A stretch of DNA of 64,000 nt from Pantoea sp. RIT-PI-b (GTDB lineage Bacteria > Pseudomonadota > Gammaproteobacteria > Enterobacterales > Enterobacteriaceae), in contig NZ_LGIS01000012.1 of assembly GCF_001187905.1 (NCBI RefSeq), positions 1 to 64,000 on the forward strand, in the 5' to 3' direction. Below, in pieces: positions 9,397-18,061 of the stretch (positions within the stretch are counted from its first letter, which is position 1; every line of letters starts with the position of its first letter). The translations under genes were made by a program, and so were the position numbers. The notes under the pieces are model-generated. The model saw nothing but the letters and a program-made list of their open reading frames with translations, searched no databases and was not told the origin of the DNA.

Positions 9397-10890
9397 TTAA
9401 TCCTTCTGCACCGCCACAGTCGTGCGATACGCCGCTACCGAAGCTTCACGGTCAGCACGCGCCAGCCAGCGATAGCAACCGGCGCCCAATGCCACACCGA
9501 TAAACCAGCTAAAGTTCGCGACTGCATGCAGTGAGGGAATAAAACTGATCACCAGACCAATCGCCACCGACGGCAGCAGCGCGGCAATCGCTTTTGGGTT
9601 GAAGCCGCTGCGATACCAGTAACGTCCTTTCGGCGTGTCATCAAACAGATCGTCAACGTAGACTTTGCTGCGTTTAATCAAATAGAAATCAGCAATCAGA
9701 ATACCGAACAGCGGCCCAATAAACGCACCCAGCACATCCAGCGTATAGTGAATCAGCTCCGGTGACTGGAACAGGTTCCACGGCGTCAGCAATACCGAGC
9801 CAACCGCAGCAATCATGCCTCCGGTACGGAAGCTGATTTTCTGCGGTGAGCAGTTAGAGAAGTCGAACGCTGGCGAAACAAAGTTGGCCACGATATTAAT
9901 GCCGATGGTGGCGATTATCATGGTCAGCAGGCCAATTGCCACCGCCACGTCGTTACCCACCATGCTGACGGTCTCAATCGGATCGGTGATCATTCTGCCG
10001 AACAGCGACTGAGTGCCGGAAACAATCACCACGGTGACAATCGAGAACAGCAGGAAGTTGAACGGTAAGCCCCAGCGGTTGCCGCGACGAATTTCGCCCA
10101 TGCTTTTACCGTAACGTGAGAAGTCACCAAAGTTGAGCAGCGGACCCGAGAAGTAAGAGACCACCAGCGCGGTGGCGGTGATCATCTGCCAGGTTTGCTC
10201 GCCGGTGCTTAGCTGTTTGCTGGCCAGAGTGAAGGAGATACCGTCGAAACCGGTTTTGTATACAATCCAGCCAGCCAGCGCCACCATCACCACATATACC
10301 GCTGGACCCGCGACATCGATAAAGCGTTTAATCGCGTTCATCCCATGCCAGAACACCATCGCCTGCAGTAACCACATCACACCAAAACAGCACCAGCCCA
10401 GCTGCGATAAGCCGAGCCAGCTGCTCTGCGTCATGCTGCTAAGCGTCGGGAAGAACTTCAGCAGCACCAGCATTAACGCGTTGGCCGCCAGATAAGTCTG
10501 GATGCCGTACCAGGCAAAGGCGATCAGCCCGCGAATGATCGCCGGGATGTTGGCACCAAACACGCCAAACGCCTGACGCGAAATCACCGCGTACGGCACG
10601 CCTGCCATCTGGCTCGGTTTGGCCACCAGATTAGCGCACAGCTGCACGATGCAGATGCCCACTAACAAACACAGCAGAACCTGCCAGCTCGCCAGACCTA
10701 AAGTAAAGAAGCTGGCGGCAACGACATAGCCGCCCATGCTATGCACATCCGACATCCAGAAAGAAAAGATGTTGTACCACGACCAGTTCTGGTCGCGCGT
10801 TGGCGCCAGATCGTCATTGCACAGGCGCGGACTGTATTGTGCGTTGGCTTCAGAGGCCACCCGCGAGGTCACTTCAGAATGATTTGGCAT
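9397..10890 (-). CDS. hpxC: NCS1-family permease, probable allantoin permease
   Basis: A 497-residue inner-membrane protein of the nucleobase:cation symporter-1 family with about 12 transmembrane helices. The NCS1 N-terminal signature is visible in LAPTRDQNWSWYNIFSFWMS, and PYAVISRQAFGVFGANIPA follows near residue 100. Relatives (PucI/YbbW, Mhp1) import allantoin, hydantoins or uracil with a cation. It is divergent from hpxS and next to allantoin racemase and allantoinase genes, so allantoin is the best guess; that is context-based. A strong ribosome site GAGAGGAG precedes the ATG. The shared 145-base upstream region carries two GTATAC palindromes. Confidence 0.82.
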   Translation of the reverse strand: MPNHSEVTSRVASEANAQYSPRLCNDDLAPTRDQNWSWYNIFSFWMSDVHSMGGYVVAASFFTLGLASWQVLLCLLVGICIVQLCANLVAKPSQMAGVPYAVISRQAFGVFGANIPAIIRGLIAFAWYGIQTYLAANALMLVLLKFFPTLSSMTQSSWLGLSQLGWCCFGVMWLLQAMVFWHGMNAIKRFIDVAGPAVYVVMVALAGWIVYKTGFDGISFTLASKQLSTGEQTWQMITATALVVSYFSGPLLNFGDFSRYGKSMGEIRRGNRWGLPFNFLLFSIVTVVIVSGTQSLFGRMITDPIETVSMVGNDVAVAIGLLTMIIATIGINIVANFVSPAFDFSNCSPQKISFRTGGMIAAVGSVLLTPWNLFQSPELIHYTLDVLGAFIGPLFGILIADFYLIKRSKVYVDDLFDDTPKGRYWYRSGFNPKAIAALLPSVAIGLVISFIPSLHAVANFSWFIGVALGAGCYRWLARADREASVAAYRTTVAVQKD

Positions 10891-10943
10891 GAAACCTGCT
10901 CCTCTCTACATCATGGAAGAATAATCACAGCGTGAAACGGTAT

Positions 10944-10959
10944 TGCAGGATCCAGGCCA
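10944..10959 (-). promoter_or_regulatory. Weak sigma-54-like promoter candidate for hpxC
   Basis: On the minus strand the sequence reads TGGCCTGGATCCTGCA. The invariant GG and GC are ten bases apart as required, but three other consensus positions differ. It would start transcription about 40 bases before hpxC. It is listed because the same island has a strong sigma-54 site. Confidence 0.3.
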
Positions 10960-10970
10960 CATTTGATTTC

Positions 10971-11002
10971 TTGTATACAAAAAAATCATTTCACGTATAC
11001 GA
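10971..11002. promoter_or_regulatory. Paired GTATAC palindromes, probable HpxS operator
   Basis: Two inverted repeats, TTGTATACAA (10971-10980) and ACGTATACGA (10993-11002), are centred 22 bp apart, about two helical turns. GntR regulators of the FCD group commonly bind TNGTATACNA-type palindromes. The pair lies between divergent hpxC and hpxS, so HpxS probably binds here to control both genes. Confidence 0.6.
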
Positions 11003-11035
11003 TGTGCAGCACACAGTCACTTACCGGAGCAGGTA

Positions 11036-11758
11036 ATGAAGAGTGAAACAGGCCAGAAAACGGCTGCCGATCTGAACGATCGCGATGAACCCATCTATCA
11101 GGCGCTTCTCACCGCCATTGTTGAGCATCAACTGCCGCCGGGCAGTAAATTGCCGGAAGAAGCGTTATCTGAGGTGTTTGGTGTTAGCCGCACCGGCATT
11201 CGTAAGGTGCTGCAACGCCTCGCCGCGGTGCAAATGATCACCTTGTCGCCCAGGCGTGGTGCACAAGTGGCCACGCCGGGCGTGGATGAAGCACGCGATA
11301 TCTTTGCTACCCGCAGCTTATTAGAGTGCGCAAATTTGCCCGCGGTGATGACCCACATACAGCAACCGCATTTAGCCGCGCTGGCGGCTCTGATTGAAGC
11401 CGAGCAGCAGGCGCACGATCAGCATGATGGTGCCGCCGCGATTCGGCTGTCTGCCGCCTTTCATATTCAGCTGCAAGCGATATCGGGTAATGAAGTGCTC
11501 ACCGATATGGTGACGCGTCTGACGCAGCGCTCGTCGCTGGTGATCGCCGCGTACGGTGCGCCGTGGCAGCGCGGCTGCCGTTGCGATCATCACGATCGGC
11601 TGGTGGATCTGCTGCGGAAAAAAGATCTACCGGCGTTAACTGCCGCACTGCAGCAACACTTCGAACACATTGTTGCCAGCCTGCACTTTGAGCGCAGCGG
11701 CGAAACCTTGCCTGATTTCTCCCGGTTATTTGCCGGTAACAAAGGAGCGGCATCATGA
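11036..11758 (+). CDS. hpxS: GntR-family (FCD) transcriptional regulator HpxS
   Basis: A 240-residue regulator with an N-terminal GntR winged helix (about residues 17-85; LPEEALSEVFGVSRTGIRKVLQRL is its recognition region) and a C-terminal all-helical FCD ligand-binding domain that contains the usual His/Asp metal-site residues. It is the first gene of an hpxS-hpxA-hpxB operon, overlapping hpxA by ATGA, and divergent from hpxC. HpxS regulates purine catabolism genes in Klebsiella; the ligand is probably an intermediate such as allantoin, which is an inference. The ATG follows GGAGCAGGTA. Confidence 0.82.
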   Translation: MKSETGQKTAADLNDRDEPIYQALLTAIVEHQLPPGSKLPEEALSEVFGVSRTGIRKVLQRLAAVQMITLSPRRGAQVATPGVDEARDIFATRSLLECANLPAVMTHIQQPHLAALAALIEAEQQAHDQHDGAAAIRLSAAFHIQLQAISGNEVLTDMVTRLTQRSSLVIAAYGAPWQRGCRCDHHDRLVDLLRKKDLPALTAALQQHFEHIVASLHFERSGETLPDFSRLFAGNKGAAS

Positions 11759-12486
11759 GCCTGATCCAGGTGATCAATCCCAACACCAGCCTGGCGATGA
11801 CGGAAACCATTGGTGCCGCCGCGCGCGCGGTCGCCGCGCCGGGCACCGAAATTCTGGCGGTGTGCCCGAGCCACGGCGTGCCGTCGATTGAAGGGCATTT
11901 TGATGAAGCCATTGCGGCGATTGGCGTGCTGGAGCAGGTGAAGCGCGGCAAAGAGCAGGGCGTTAGCGGCCATATTATTGCCTGTTTTGGCGATCCGGGA
12001 TTACTGGCGGCACGCGAACTGGCGAGCGGACCGGTGATCGGCATTGCGGAAGCAGCGATGCATACCGCCACGCTGGTGGCGACGCGTTTTTCGATCGTCA
12101 CCACCTTACCGCGTACGCTGGTGATTGCTCGCCATCTGCTGCAGCAATACGGTTTTACCCACCATTGTGCTGCGTTGCACGCCATCGATCTGCCGGTGCT
12201 GGCGCTGGAGGACGGCAGCGGCGTGGCGCAGGAGAAGGTGCGTCAGCTCTGCATTCAGGCGAAACGCGAAGATGGCAGCGGTGCGATTGTGCTGGGCTGC
12301 GGCGGCATGGCCACGCTCGCCCAGGATCTCACCAAAGAGCTGGGACTACCGGTAATCGACGGCGTAAGCGCCGCGGTGAAAATGGTGGAGTCGCTGGTGG
12401 CGTTAGGCTTTGGCACCAGCAAGCATGGCGATCTCGATTATCCGCTCGAAAAACCGCTCAGCGGGGCATTTCAGCACCTAAACTAA
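11755..12486 (+). CDS. hpxA: Allantoin racemase (Asp/Glu/hydantoin racemase family)
   Basis: A 243-residue cytosolic racemase that interconverts R- and S-allantoin, so that both forms reach the stereospecific allantoinase. The family begins with IQVINPNTSLAMT (residues 3-15). The two catalytic cysteines sit in ACFGDPGL (about residue 79) and VLGCGGMA (about residue 182). Its start overlaps the hpxS stop (ATGA), which implies translational coupling, and hpxB follows after 35 bases. Confidence 0.88.
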   Translation: MSLIQVINPNTSLAMTETIGAAARAVAAPGTEILAVCPSHGVPSIEGHFDEAIAAIGVLEQVKRGKEQGVSGHIIACFGDPGLLAARELASGPVIGIAEAAMHTATLVATRFSIVTTLPRTLVIARHLLQQYGFTHHCAALHAIDLPVLALEDGSGVAQEKVRQLCIQAKREDGSGAIVLGCGGMATLAQDLTKELGLPVIDGVSAAVKMVESLVALGFGTSKHGDLDYPLEKPLSGAFQHLN

Positions 12487-12521
12487 GTGCTGGTTGAGGA
12501 CTGACGACAGGAACTTGCAGA

Positions 12522-13481
12522 ATGAGTGATGTATCTGAAAAGAAAGAGTACAGCTTCAACAAGAACTATCCACGCGATCTGATCGGCTATGCTGGCCAGC
12601 CACCGCATGCGCAGTGGCCGGGTAAGGCGCGCGTGGCGGTGCAGTTCGTCCTGAATTACGAAGAGGGCGCCGAGAATAACGTGCTGCACGGCGATGCCGG
12701 TTCCGAACAGTTTCTTTCCGATATCATCGGTGCGGCCAGCTACGCCGATCGTCACATGTCGATGGATTCGCTGTATGAATACGGCTCGCGCGCCGGTTTC
12801 TGGCGCATCCACAACGAATTTCAAAAGCGCGGTTTGCCGCTCACGGTGTTTGGCGTAGCGATGGCGCTGGCGCGTCACCCGGATATCGTTGCAGCGATTA
12901 AAGCGGCGGATTACGACGTGGTCAGCCACGGCTGGCGCTGGATCCACTATCAGGCGATGGACGCCAAAACCGAGCGCCAGCATATGCAGCAGGCGGTCGA
13001 CGTGTTAACCGATTTGTTCGGTAAAGCGCCGACCGGCTGGTACACCGGCCGCGACAGCCCCAACACGCGGCGTTTGGTGGTGGAGCAGGGCGGCTTCAGC
13101 TACGACAGCGATTACTACGGCGACGACCTGCCATTCTGGACGCAGGTCACCTGTCAGGACGGCACGGTAAAACCGCACCTGATCATTCCTTACACGCTGG
13201 AGTGCAACGACATGCGCTTCGCCTCGCCGCAGGGCTTCAACACTGCAGAGCAGTTCTTCACTTACCTGCGCGACACCTTTGATGTGCTGTACGAGGAGGG
13301 CGAAACCGCGCCGAAGATGATGTCGATTGGCATGCACTGTCGCCTGCTGGGGCGTCCGGGGAAATTCCGCGGACTGCAGCGCTTCCTCGATCATATTCAG
13401 CAGCATCAGGATGTGTGGGTGTGTACAAGGCAGCAAATCGCCGACCATTGGATCGAGACGCATCCCGCGCCGGATGCTTGA
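12522..13481 (+). CDS. hpxB: Allantoinase, polysaccharide-deacetylase type (PuuE)
   Basis: A 319-residue enzyme of the cofactor-independent allantoinase group, which uses a polysaccharide deacetylase-like barrel rather than the usual amidohydrolase fold. It opens the hydantoin ring of S-allantoin to allantoate. Family marks include the N-terminal YPRDLIGYAGQPPHAQWPG, ISHGWRW-type SHGWRWIHYQ near residue 132, GWYTGRDSPNTRRL near 170 and the C-terminal GMHCRLLGRPGKFRGL. It is the last gene of hpxSAB. A long repeat element begins just after its stop codon. Confidence 0.88.
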   Translation: MSDVSEKKEYSFNKNYPRDLIGYAGQPPHAQWPGKARVAVQFVLNYEEGAENNVLHGDAGSEQFLSDIIGAASYADRHMSMDSLYEYGSRAGFWRIHNEFQKRGLPLTVFGVAMALARHPDIVAAIKAADYDVVSHGWRWIHYQAMDAKTERQHMQQAVDVLTDLFGKAPTGWYTGRDSPNTRRLVVEQGGFSYDSDYYGDDLPFWTQVTCQDGTVKPHLIIPYTLECNDMRFASPQGFNTAEQFFTYLRDTFDVLYEEGETAPKMMSIGMHCRLLGRPGKFRGLQRFLDHIQQHQDVWVCTRQQIADHWIETHPAPDA

Positions 13482-13499
13482 TGGGCGCTGGCTTGCAGC

Positions 13500-14326
13500 C
13501 AGACTGCTTTTAAAGGCTTAAAGGCTTAAAGGCTTAAAGGCTTAAAGGCAACGTCAAGGTCAAGGGCGGTTTCGATTGTCCTGCGGACAACCGACCCAGG
13601 GGAGGCAGTCGCCCCTCCCCTGGGGACCCGGTCTCTTTGTCGGCAGAATTGCCGCTGCGCGGTCCCCTCACTTCAGGTGAATTCCTGACGGACCGGCTGC
13701 GATTCGCTCCTGCTCAGCGCAGCCTCTCGCCGCCGTCCTGGCGGCTCATCCTGGAATCCCCCCTCCGTTCGGCAATTCTGACGACACGCACCCAGCTGCC
13801 AAACCTCTGCCCTAAAAAGAGATCGCATCGCGATAGAATTTTTTTGATTTTATTAGAGATAGTGCAGCGGGAGTGTTGAGTCGGCATCACTTTCGGCGCC
13901 GTCCTGGCGGCTCATCCTGGAATCCCCCCTCCGTTCGGCAATTCTGACGACACGCACCCAGCTGCAAAACCTCTGCCCTAAAAAGAGATCGCATCGCGAT
14001 AGAATTTTTTTGATTTTATTAGAGATAGTGCAGCGGGGGGGTTGAGTCGGCATCACTCTCGCCGAGGAGAAGCCTGCTTCCAGGATGAGCCGCCAGGACG
14101 GCGGCGAAAGGGCCTGCTGAGCCAGGATGGCGAATCAGGGCCGGTCCGTCAGGAAGTGGGATTTGACGAGGGAACCCGCGTAGCGGGCGATAGTGCTGCC
14201 GAAAAGCCCGGGTTCCCAGGGGAGGGGCGACTGCCTCCCCTGGGTCGGTCGGCTGAAAGCCTATCGAAACCGCCCTTGACCTGGCCCTTAAGCCCAAAGC
14301 ATTTGAAACTTAAAAGCAGCAGTCTG
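13500..14326. repeat. 827-bp non-coding element with long imperfect inverted arms
   Basis: The whole gap between hpxB and hpxZ is one structured element. Its outer ends match in inverted orientation (CAGACTGCT at left, AGCAGTCTG at right). Long arms of about 250 bp follow with imperfect matches: CAAGGGCGGTTTCGAT, GACCCAGGGGAGGCAGTCGC, CCTGACGGACCGG, and GCCGTCCTGGCGGCTCATCC all recur inverted in the right arm. Between the arms lies a 166-bp tandem duplication. Near the left end is an 8-bp tandem repeat (AAAGGCTT, about 4.7 copies, 13512-13549). Open frames inside are short, differ between copies and resemble no family. It separates two convergent operons. Confidence 0.85.
13731..14062. repeat. 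Two tandem copies of a 166-bp unit
   Basis: Positions 13731-13896 and 13897-14062 match at an exact offset of 166, with only a handful of substitutions (for example GCTGCCAAACC against GCTGCAAAACC, and AGTG against GGGG). Each unit ends in an A/T-rich stretch with a small stem ATCGC/GCGAT and a T-run. The duplication lies inside the 827-bp element and must be recent. Confidence 0.9.
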
Positions 14327-14355
14327 ATTGCCAATCAGGGCGAAACGCTGCGCCC

Positions 14356-14739
14356 TCAGCTCATTAAGCTGACCTGTGCTGCCACAATCCGCCAGCCGCA
14401 AGGCAATCTCACCCACGTCTGTTGTTGACGCCCAATCTTCTCCACGCCCTCGCGCGTAAACTCCGTACTGCACACCGCATAATCATCACCAAAAGTGGTG
14501 ATCACCGTATTGCGCAGCGTACGATCCAGGCCTTTTGAAGGGCGCGCGGCGCGAAACGCGCGGATCTCGTCGATGCCATACAGATTCTCGCCCGCGCCGA
14601 GGCGCACGGTGCGTGGGTCGTGCCAGAACAGTTCATCCAGCACCGCGACGTCATTGCTAATCAGCGCTTGCTCGTAACGGTAAAAGGCGGCGGTGACTTC
14701 GGCGAGCACCGCCGGGCGGTCGATATCTTCAGGTGTCAT
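14356..14739 (-). CDS. hpxZ: Oxalurate catabolism protein HpxZ (AtzH-like, SnoaL-fold)
   Basis: A 127-residue small protein of the DUF3225/AtzH-like group with an NTF2/SnoaL-type fold (AFYRYEQALISNDVAVLDELFWHDPRTVRLGAG-type N-terminus, split here: AFYRYEQALISNDVAVLDEL then FWHDPRTVRLGAGEN). AtzH-like proteins occur with amidases of the AtzE/AtzF type and are thought to assist them, perhaps by hydrolysing or stabilising an intermediate; no reaction is firmly known to me for HpxZ. It is the last gene of hpxWXYZ, two bases after hpxY. Confidence 0.8.
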   Translation of the reverse strand: MTPEDIDRPAVLAEVTAAFYRYEQALISNDVAVLDELFWHDPRTVRLGAGENLYGIDEIRAFRAARPSKGLDRTLRNTVITTFGDDYAVCSTEFTREGVEKIGRQQQTWVRLPCGWRIVAAQVSLMS

Positions 14740-14741
14740 CT

Positions 14742-16139
14742 TCAGGCGTCCATTAAGGTGGTTTGTGGCAGCGTCAGCCCCTGCTGTTGCAGCGCCCAGG
14801 CGGCGCGCAGTGCCAGATGTTCTTTAAACGGTGCGGCGATCAATTGCAAACCAATCGGCAAGCCGCTGGCGGTGTGCAGCGGTACGGTGCACACCGGTAA
14901 GCCGAGGAAGGAGATCGGCTGGGTGAGCATGCCCATGCTGGCGCGCGTCGGCAAATCCTGGCCGTTGATGTGAATGGTTTCCTGACCGATGGTGGTGGCG
15001 GTGCACGGCGTGGCAGGAGCGATCAGCACATCGAACTGCTCAAACAGCGGTAGCACCTGCTGCTGGAAGTGACGGCGGAAACGCTGTGCCTGTACATACC
15101 ACGCCGAGGGCAACATTGCGCCAGCCAACAAGCGTTCACGCGAATTAGGCTCGAACTGCTCCGGTTGGGTGCGCAGCGCTGGCAAGTAGTGATTGCCGCC
15201 TTCCGCAGCGGTCATGATAAAGGCCGCCGAACGCGCGATTTCAGCATTCGGTAGAGTCACTTCGTCTAACGCATTCAGCGCCTTAGCCACAACCGCGACG
15301 GCTGCGCGTGCTTCATCGCTGCACCAGGTTGAGAAGAAACCACCGAGTACTGCGCTGCGCACGCCTTCTGCGCCGTGGCGCAGTACATCGCTGACCGGTG
15401 CAACCGGCTGGGCGGCCTGGAAGGCATCGCTGGCATCCGCGCCTTGCAGAGTGTCATACACCAGACCTAAATCTTCCACCGAACGGGCAAACGGGCCGAT
15501 GTGATCGAGGCTGGCGACAAACGGATGGCTGCCGCTACGCGACAGGCGACCAAAGGTCGGTTTTAAACCGAAGATGCCGCACAGCGAAGCGGGCACGCGG
15601 ATCGAACCGTTGGTGTCGGTGCCGAGTGAAAAATGCACCAAACCCGCCGCCACCGCTGCCGCTGAACCGCCGGATGAGCCGCCCGCTACGCGGGTTAAAT
15701 CGCGTGGATTGTGTGTCGCGCCGTAATGGGTATTTTCGGTGGTAAAGCCGTAGGCGTAGGCATCCATATTCAGCATGCCGGAGAGCAGCGCGCCGGACTG
15801 GCGGAGTTTGCTTACCGCCCAGGCATCCTGACGCGCCGCCGCGCGATCGCTGAACAGGCTGGCACCGGCTAAGGTGCTGTGTCCGGCGACATCAAACAGG
15901 TTTTTCACCGCGTAGGGGATGCCGGCCAACGGCGGTAATGCGTCGCCGCGCTGGCGTTGCTGATCAATTTGCTCGGCCTCACGTAACATGCGCTGGCCAG
16001 TCACTTCGGTCCAGGCATTGAGCGCCGGATTATGTTGCTCAATCGCCGCTAGCGTTGTTTGCGCGATCTCGCGGGCGCTGATTTCGCCCTGGCGCAGCGC
16101 CTGCTGTAGGGCGTTAATCGAGAGTGACGACAGTTTCAT
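14742..16139 (-). CDS. hpxY: Amidase-signature amidohydrolase HpxY (AtzE-type)
   Basis: A 465-residue amidase-signature hydrolase. The Ser-cisSer-Lys triad is readable: Lys in PYAVKNLFDV (about residue 81), the glycine/serine loop GGSSGGSAAAVA and the nucleophile Ser in TDTNGSIRVP. The start is the ATG at 16139, which overlaps the hpxX stop as ATGA; the frame is open about 55 codons further but encodes unrelated residues from the hpxX/hpxW region. Amidases of this kind paired with a GatC-like small partner (HpxX) hydrolyse ureido compounds, so an oxalurate-type substrate is likely but inferred from the operon. Confidence 0.85.
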   Translation of the reverse strand: MKLSSLSINALQQALRQGEISAREIAQTTLAAIEQHNPALNAWTEVTGQRMLREAEQIDQQRQRGDALPPLAGIPYAVKNLFDVAGHSTLAGASLFSDRAAARQDAWAVSKLRQSGALLSGMLNMDAYAYGFTTENTHYGATHNPRDLTRVAGGSSGGSAAAVAAGLVHFSLGTDTNGSIRVPASLCGIFGLKPTFGRLSRSGSHPFVASLDHIGPFARSVEDLGLVYDTLQGADASDAFQAAQPVAPVSDVLRHGAEGVRSAVLGGFFSTWCSDEARAAVAVVAKALNALDEVTLPNAEIARSAAFIMTAAEGGNHYLPALRTQPEQFEPNSRERLLAGAMLPSAWYVQAQRFRRHFQQQVLPLFEQFDVLIAPATPCTATTIGQETIHINGQDLPTRASMGMLTQPISFLGLPVCTVPLHTASGLPIGLQLIAAPFKEHLALRAAWALQQQGLTLPQTTLMDA

Positions 16140-16321
16140 GGATGGAACACTCCTGCCACTTCCAGCCGATCGTCGAGCGGCAGCGCCATCAGCGGCTCGG
16201 CCATCGCGGCGATGCGGTTGAACTGTGTCAGCAGCTCGGCACGGCGCGCGTCGTCCAGCTCCAGTGCCAGTATCTGCTCCATTTGGGCGATATAGGTGGC
16301 CCAATCCGGTTGTTTGCTCAT
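16136..16321 (-). CDS. hpxX: Small GatC/AtzG-like subunit HpxX (DUF4089)
   Basis: A 61-residue helical protein resembling the AtzG/GatC-like partners of amidase-signature enzymes (DUF4089). Its sequence (DWATYIAQMEQILALELDD at residues 6-24) ends with LDDRLEVAGVFHP, the tail typical of this group. It overlaps hpxY by four bases and follows hpxW by 12 bases, so it is probably made in step with HpxY and binds it. Such partners wrap around the amidase and are needed for its solubility or activity in the AtzE-AtzG case. Confidence 0.82.
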   Translation of the reverse strand: MSKQPDWATYIAQMEQILALELDDARRAELLTQFNRIAAMAEPLMALPLDDRLEVAGVFHP

Positions 16322-16333
16322 AAAAAATCTCCG

Positions 16334-17920
16334 TTAGAAACCGGCGGCGCTGCCGTTACTGCGCGGATCAAACGCGCCTTCCAGCATGCCGTTGTTGTGT
16401 CGCACGATCGCACCCGCATGGCCGACCACTTCACTGAAATCAGGCAGCAGTTCCACCTCATGGCCGAGCGCGCGCAGCTGCTGCACCGTTTCCGGCGCGA
16501 TACGCGCTTCCAGCTTGAGTGAATCCGATGATTGTCCCCACGTGCGCCCCAGCAGCCAGCGCGGCGCACTCACCGCCTGTTGCAGAGGATGCCCCTGAAT
16601 CACATGGCGGGTGAAAATCGCCGCCTGGGTTTGTGGCTGGCCGTCGCCGCCCATCGATCCATACACCATGGTGCGGCCATCTTTAAGACGCGCGGCGGCA
16701 GGATTAAGCGTGCGGAACGGCTGTTTGCCCGGCTGCAGCGCCAGCAGATGATCGGGCTGCGGGCTGAACGCAGCGCCCCGGTTTTGCCTGGTGATGCCGG
16801 TGCCGGGCAGCTCCACGCCGCTGCCAAATTCGTGGTAGATGCTCTGGATAAAGGAAACCGCCAGCCCGCTGCTGTCCATCACGCCCATCCACACCGTGTC
16901 GCCGGGTCCGCGCCCGGTGCCCCACGGCGCCGCTTGCTGCTCATCCACCTGCGCCGCCAGCGTGCTGAGATGCGCATCATCCAGCAGGCTTTGTATATCA
17001 ACGTCGATATGGCGCGGATCGGTAATGTGCTGGTCGCGCAGCGCAAAGGCTTTTTTGGTGGCTTCAACGATGCGGTGCACGGTTTGCGCCTCCTCGGCGC
17101 CCGCCATATCCAGCCGATCGGTGATGCCGAGGATTGCCAGCGATACCAAACCCTGGGTCGGCGGCGTCATATTCCAGATATCGCCTTCGCTGTGCGCCAG
17201 ATGCAGCGGCGTGCAGCGGCGGGCGTGGTGCGTCTGCAAATCTTCCAGCGTGATCGGCATACCGAGCGCGGTCATTTCGCGCGCCAGATGATGTGCCAGT
17301 TCACCGCGATAAAAACTCTCCAGCCCGTGATCGCACAGCATGCTCAGCGTATTGGCCAGCGCCGGTTGGGTGAAGCGGCTGCCTGCGGCGGGCACGCTGC
17401 CGTCCGGTAAGTAAGTGGCGGCAAAACCGGGCTGATGCTGCAGTTCATGCTGCTTGGCGGCGGTGGCAGCGGCTTGTGAAGCGGTGACCGGAATCCCGTC
17501 GGCAGCATAGCGAATCGCATCGCGCAGCAGGCGCGTTAACGGCATCGGCGCAGCACCCAGTTCCTGCGCCAGCGTTAATGCCTCCTGCCAGCCGCTGACG
17601 GTGCCGGCGACGGTTAATGCGGCTTTCGGGCCGCGATGCGGAATGTGGGTTTCGCCGTGATAGAAATCGAGGTGCGCCAGCGTTCCCGCTGCGCCGCTGG
17701 CGTCAATGGCGATCGGATCGCCATTCGGCGGCACGATCAGCCAGAAGCCGTCGCCGCCTAAGCCATTCATGTGGGGATAAACCACGGCGATGGTGGCAGC
17801 CGCGGCGACCATCGCCTCAATTGCGCTGCCGCCTTCACGCAGCACCGCTAATGCGCTTTCGCTGGCGAGATGATGCGGCGTAACGGCCATGCCTAACGGC
17901 GCCATGTTGCTCTGTATCAT
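16334..17920 (-). CDS. hpxW: Oxamate amidohydrolase (gamma-glutamyltranspeptidase fold)
   Basis: A 528-residue Ntn-hydrolase of the gamma-glutamyltranspeptidase family. Klebsiella HpxW hydrolyses oxamate to oxalate and ammonia. The precursor should self-cleave before Thr342 (in GPGDTVWMGVMD), which becomes the N-terminal nucleophile of the small subunit. The conserved GLGGDGFW (residues 53-60) and GSMGGDGQPQ (421-430) loops of the family are present. There is no signal peptide, unlike periplasmic Ggt, in line with a cytosolic catabolic role. It is the first gene of hpxWXYZ and diverges from hpxU; a 64-bp palindrome and a possible sigma-54 site lie upstream. Confidence 0.87.
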   Translation of the reverse strand: MIQSNMAPLGMAVTPHHLASESALAVLREGGSAIEAMVAAAATIAVVYPHMNGLGGDGFWLIVPPNGDPIAIDASGAAGTLAHLDFYHGETHIPHRGPKAALTVAGTVSGWQEALTLAQELGAAPMPLTRLLRDAIRYAADGIPVTASQAAATAAKQHELQHQPGFAATYLPDGSVPAAGSRFTQPALANTLSMLCDHGLESFYRGELAHHLAREMTALGMPITLEDLQTHHARRCTPLHLAHSEGDIWNMTPPTQGLVSLAILGITDRLDMAGAEEAQTVHRIVEATKKAFALRDQHITDPRHIDVDIQSLLDDAHLSTLAAQVDEQQAAPWGTGRGPGDTVWMGVMDSSGLAVSFIQSIYHEFGSGVELPGTGITRQNRGAAFSPQPDHLLALQPGKQPFRTLNPAAARLKDGRTMVYGSMGGDGQPQTQAAIFTRHVIQGHPLQQAVSAPRWLLGRTWGQSSDSLKLEARIAPETVQQLRALGHEVELLPDFSEVVGHAGAIVRHNNGMLEGAFDPRSNGSAAGF

Positions 17921-17963
17921 AGTGATTTCTTCTCTTGTTCTTTTGAGAGCACGCTGTTTAATC

Positions 17964-18027
17964 CCCGCACATTCCGTAGCGGCGCGATTTATCGCGCAAT
18001 AAATTGCGCCGCTACGGAATGTGCGGG
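17964..18027. repeat. 64-bp near-perfect palindrome between hpxW and hpxU
   Basis: CCGCACATTCCGTAGCGGCG is repeated inverted as CGCCGCTACGGAATGTGCGG about 20 bases later, and the interior (ATTTATCGCGCAATAAAT) continues the symmetry. The shape is that of a REP-like intergenic repeat rather than a protein operator. It would form a strong stem in the hpxW leader. Confidence 0.8.
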
Positions 18028-18061
18028 TTTATGCGCACCTGGCAGATACTGCACAAAACTA

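Noticed and set aside
13637-14473. Several open frames of 60-130 codons inside the long repeat element
   Set aside because: They run through the inverted arms and the tandem duplication on both strands, have no ribosome sites and resemble no family.
18040-18056. Plus-strand sigma-54 element TGGCAGATACTGCAC before hpxU
   Set aside because: The GG to GC spacing is eight instead of ten bases.
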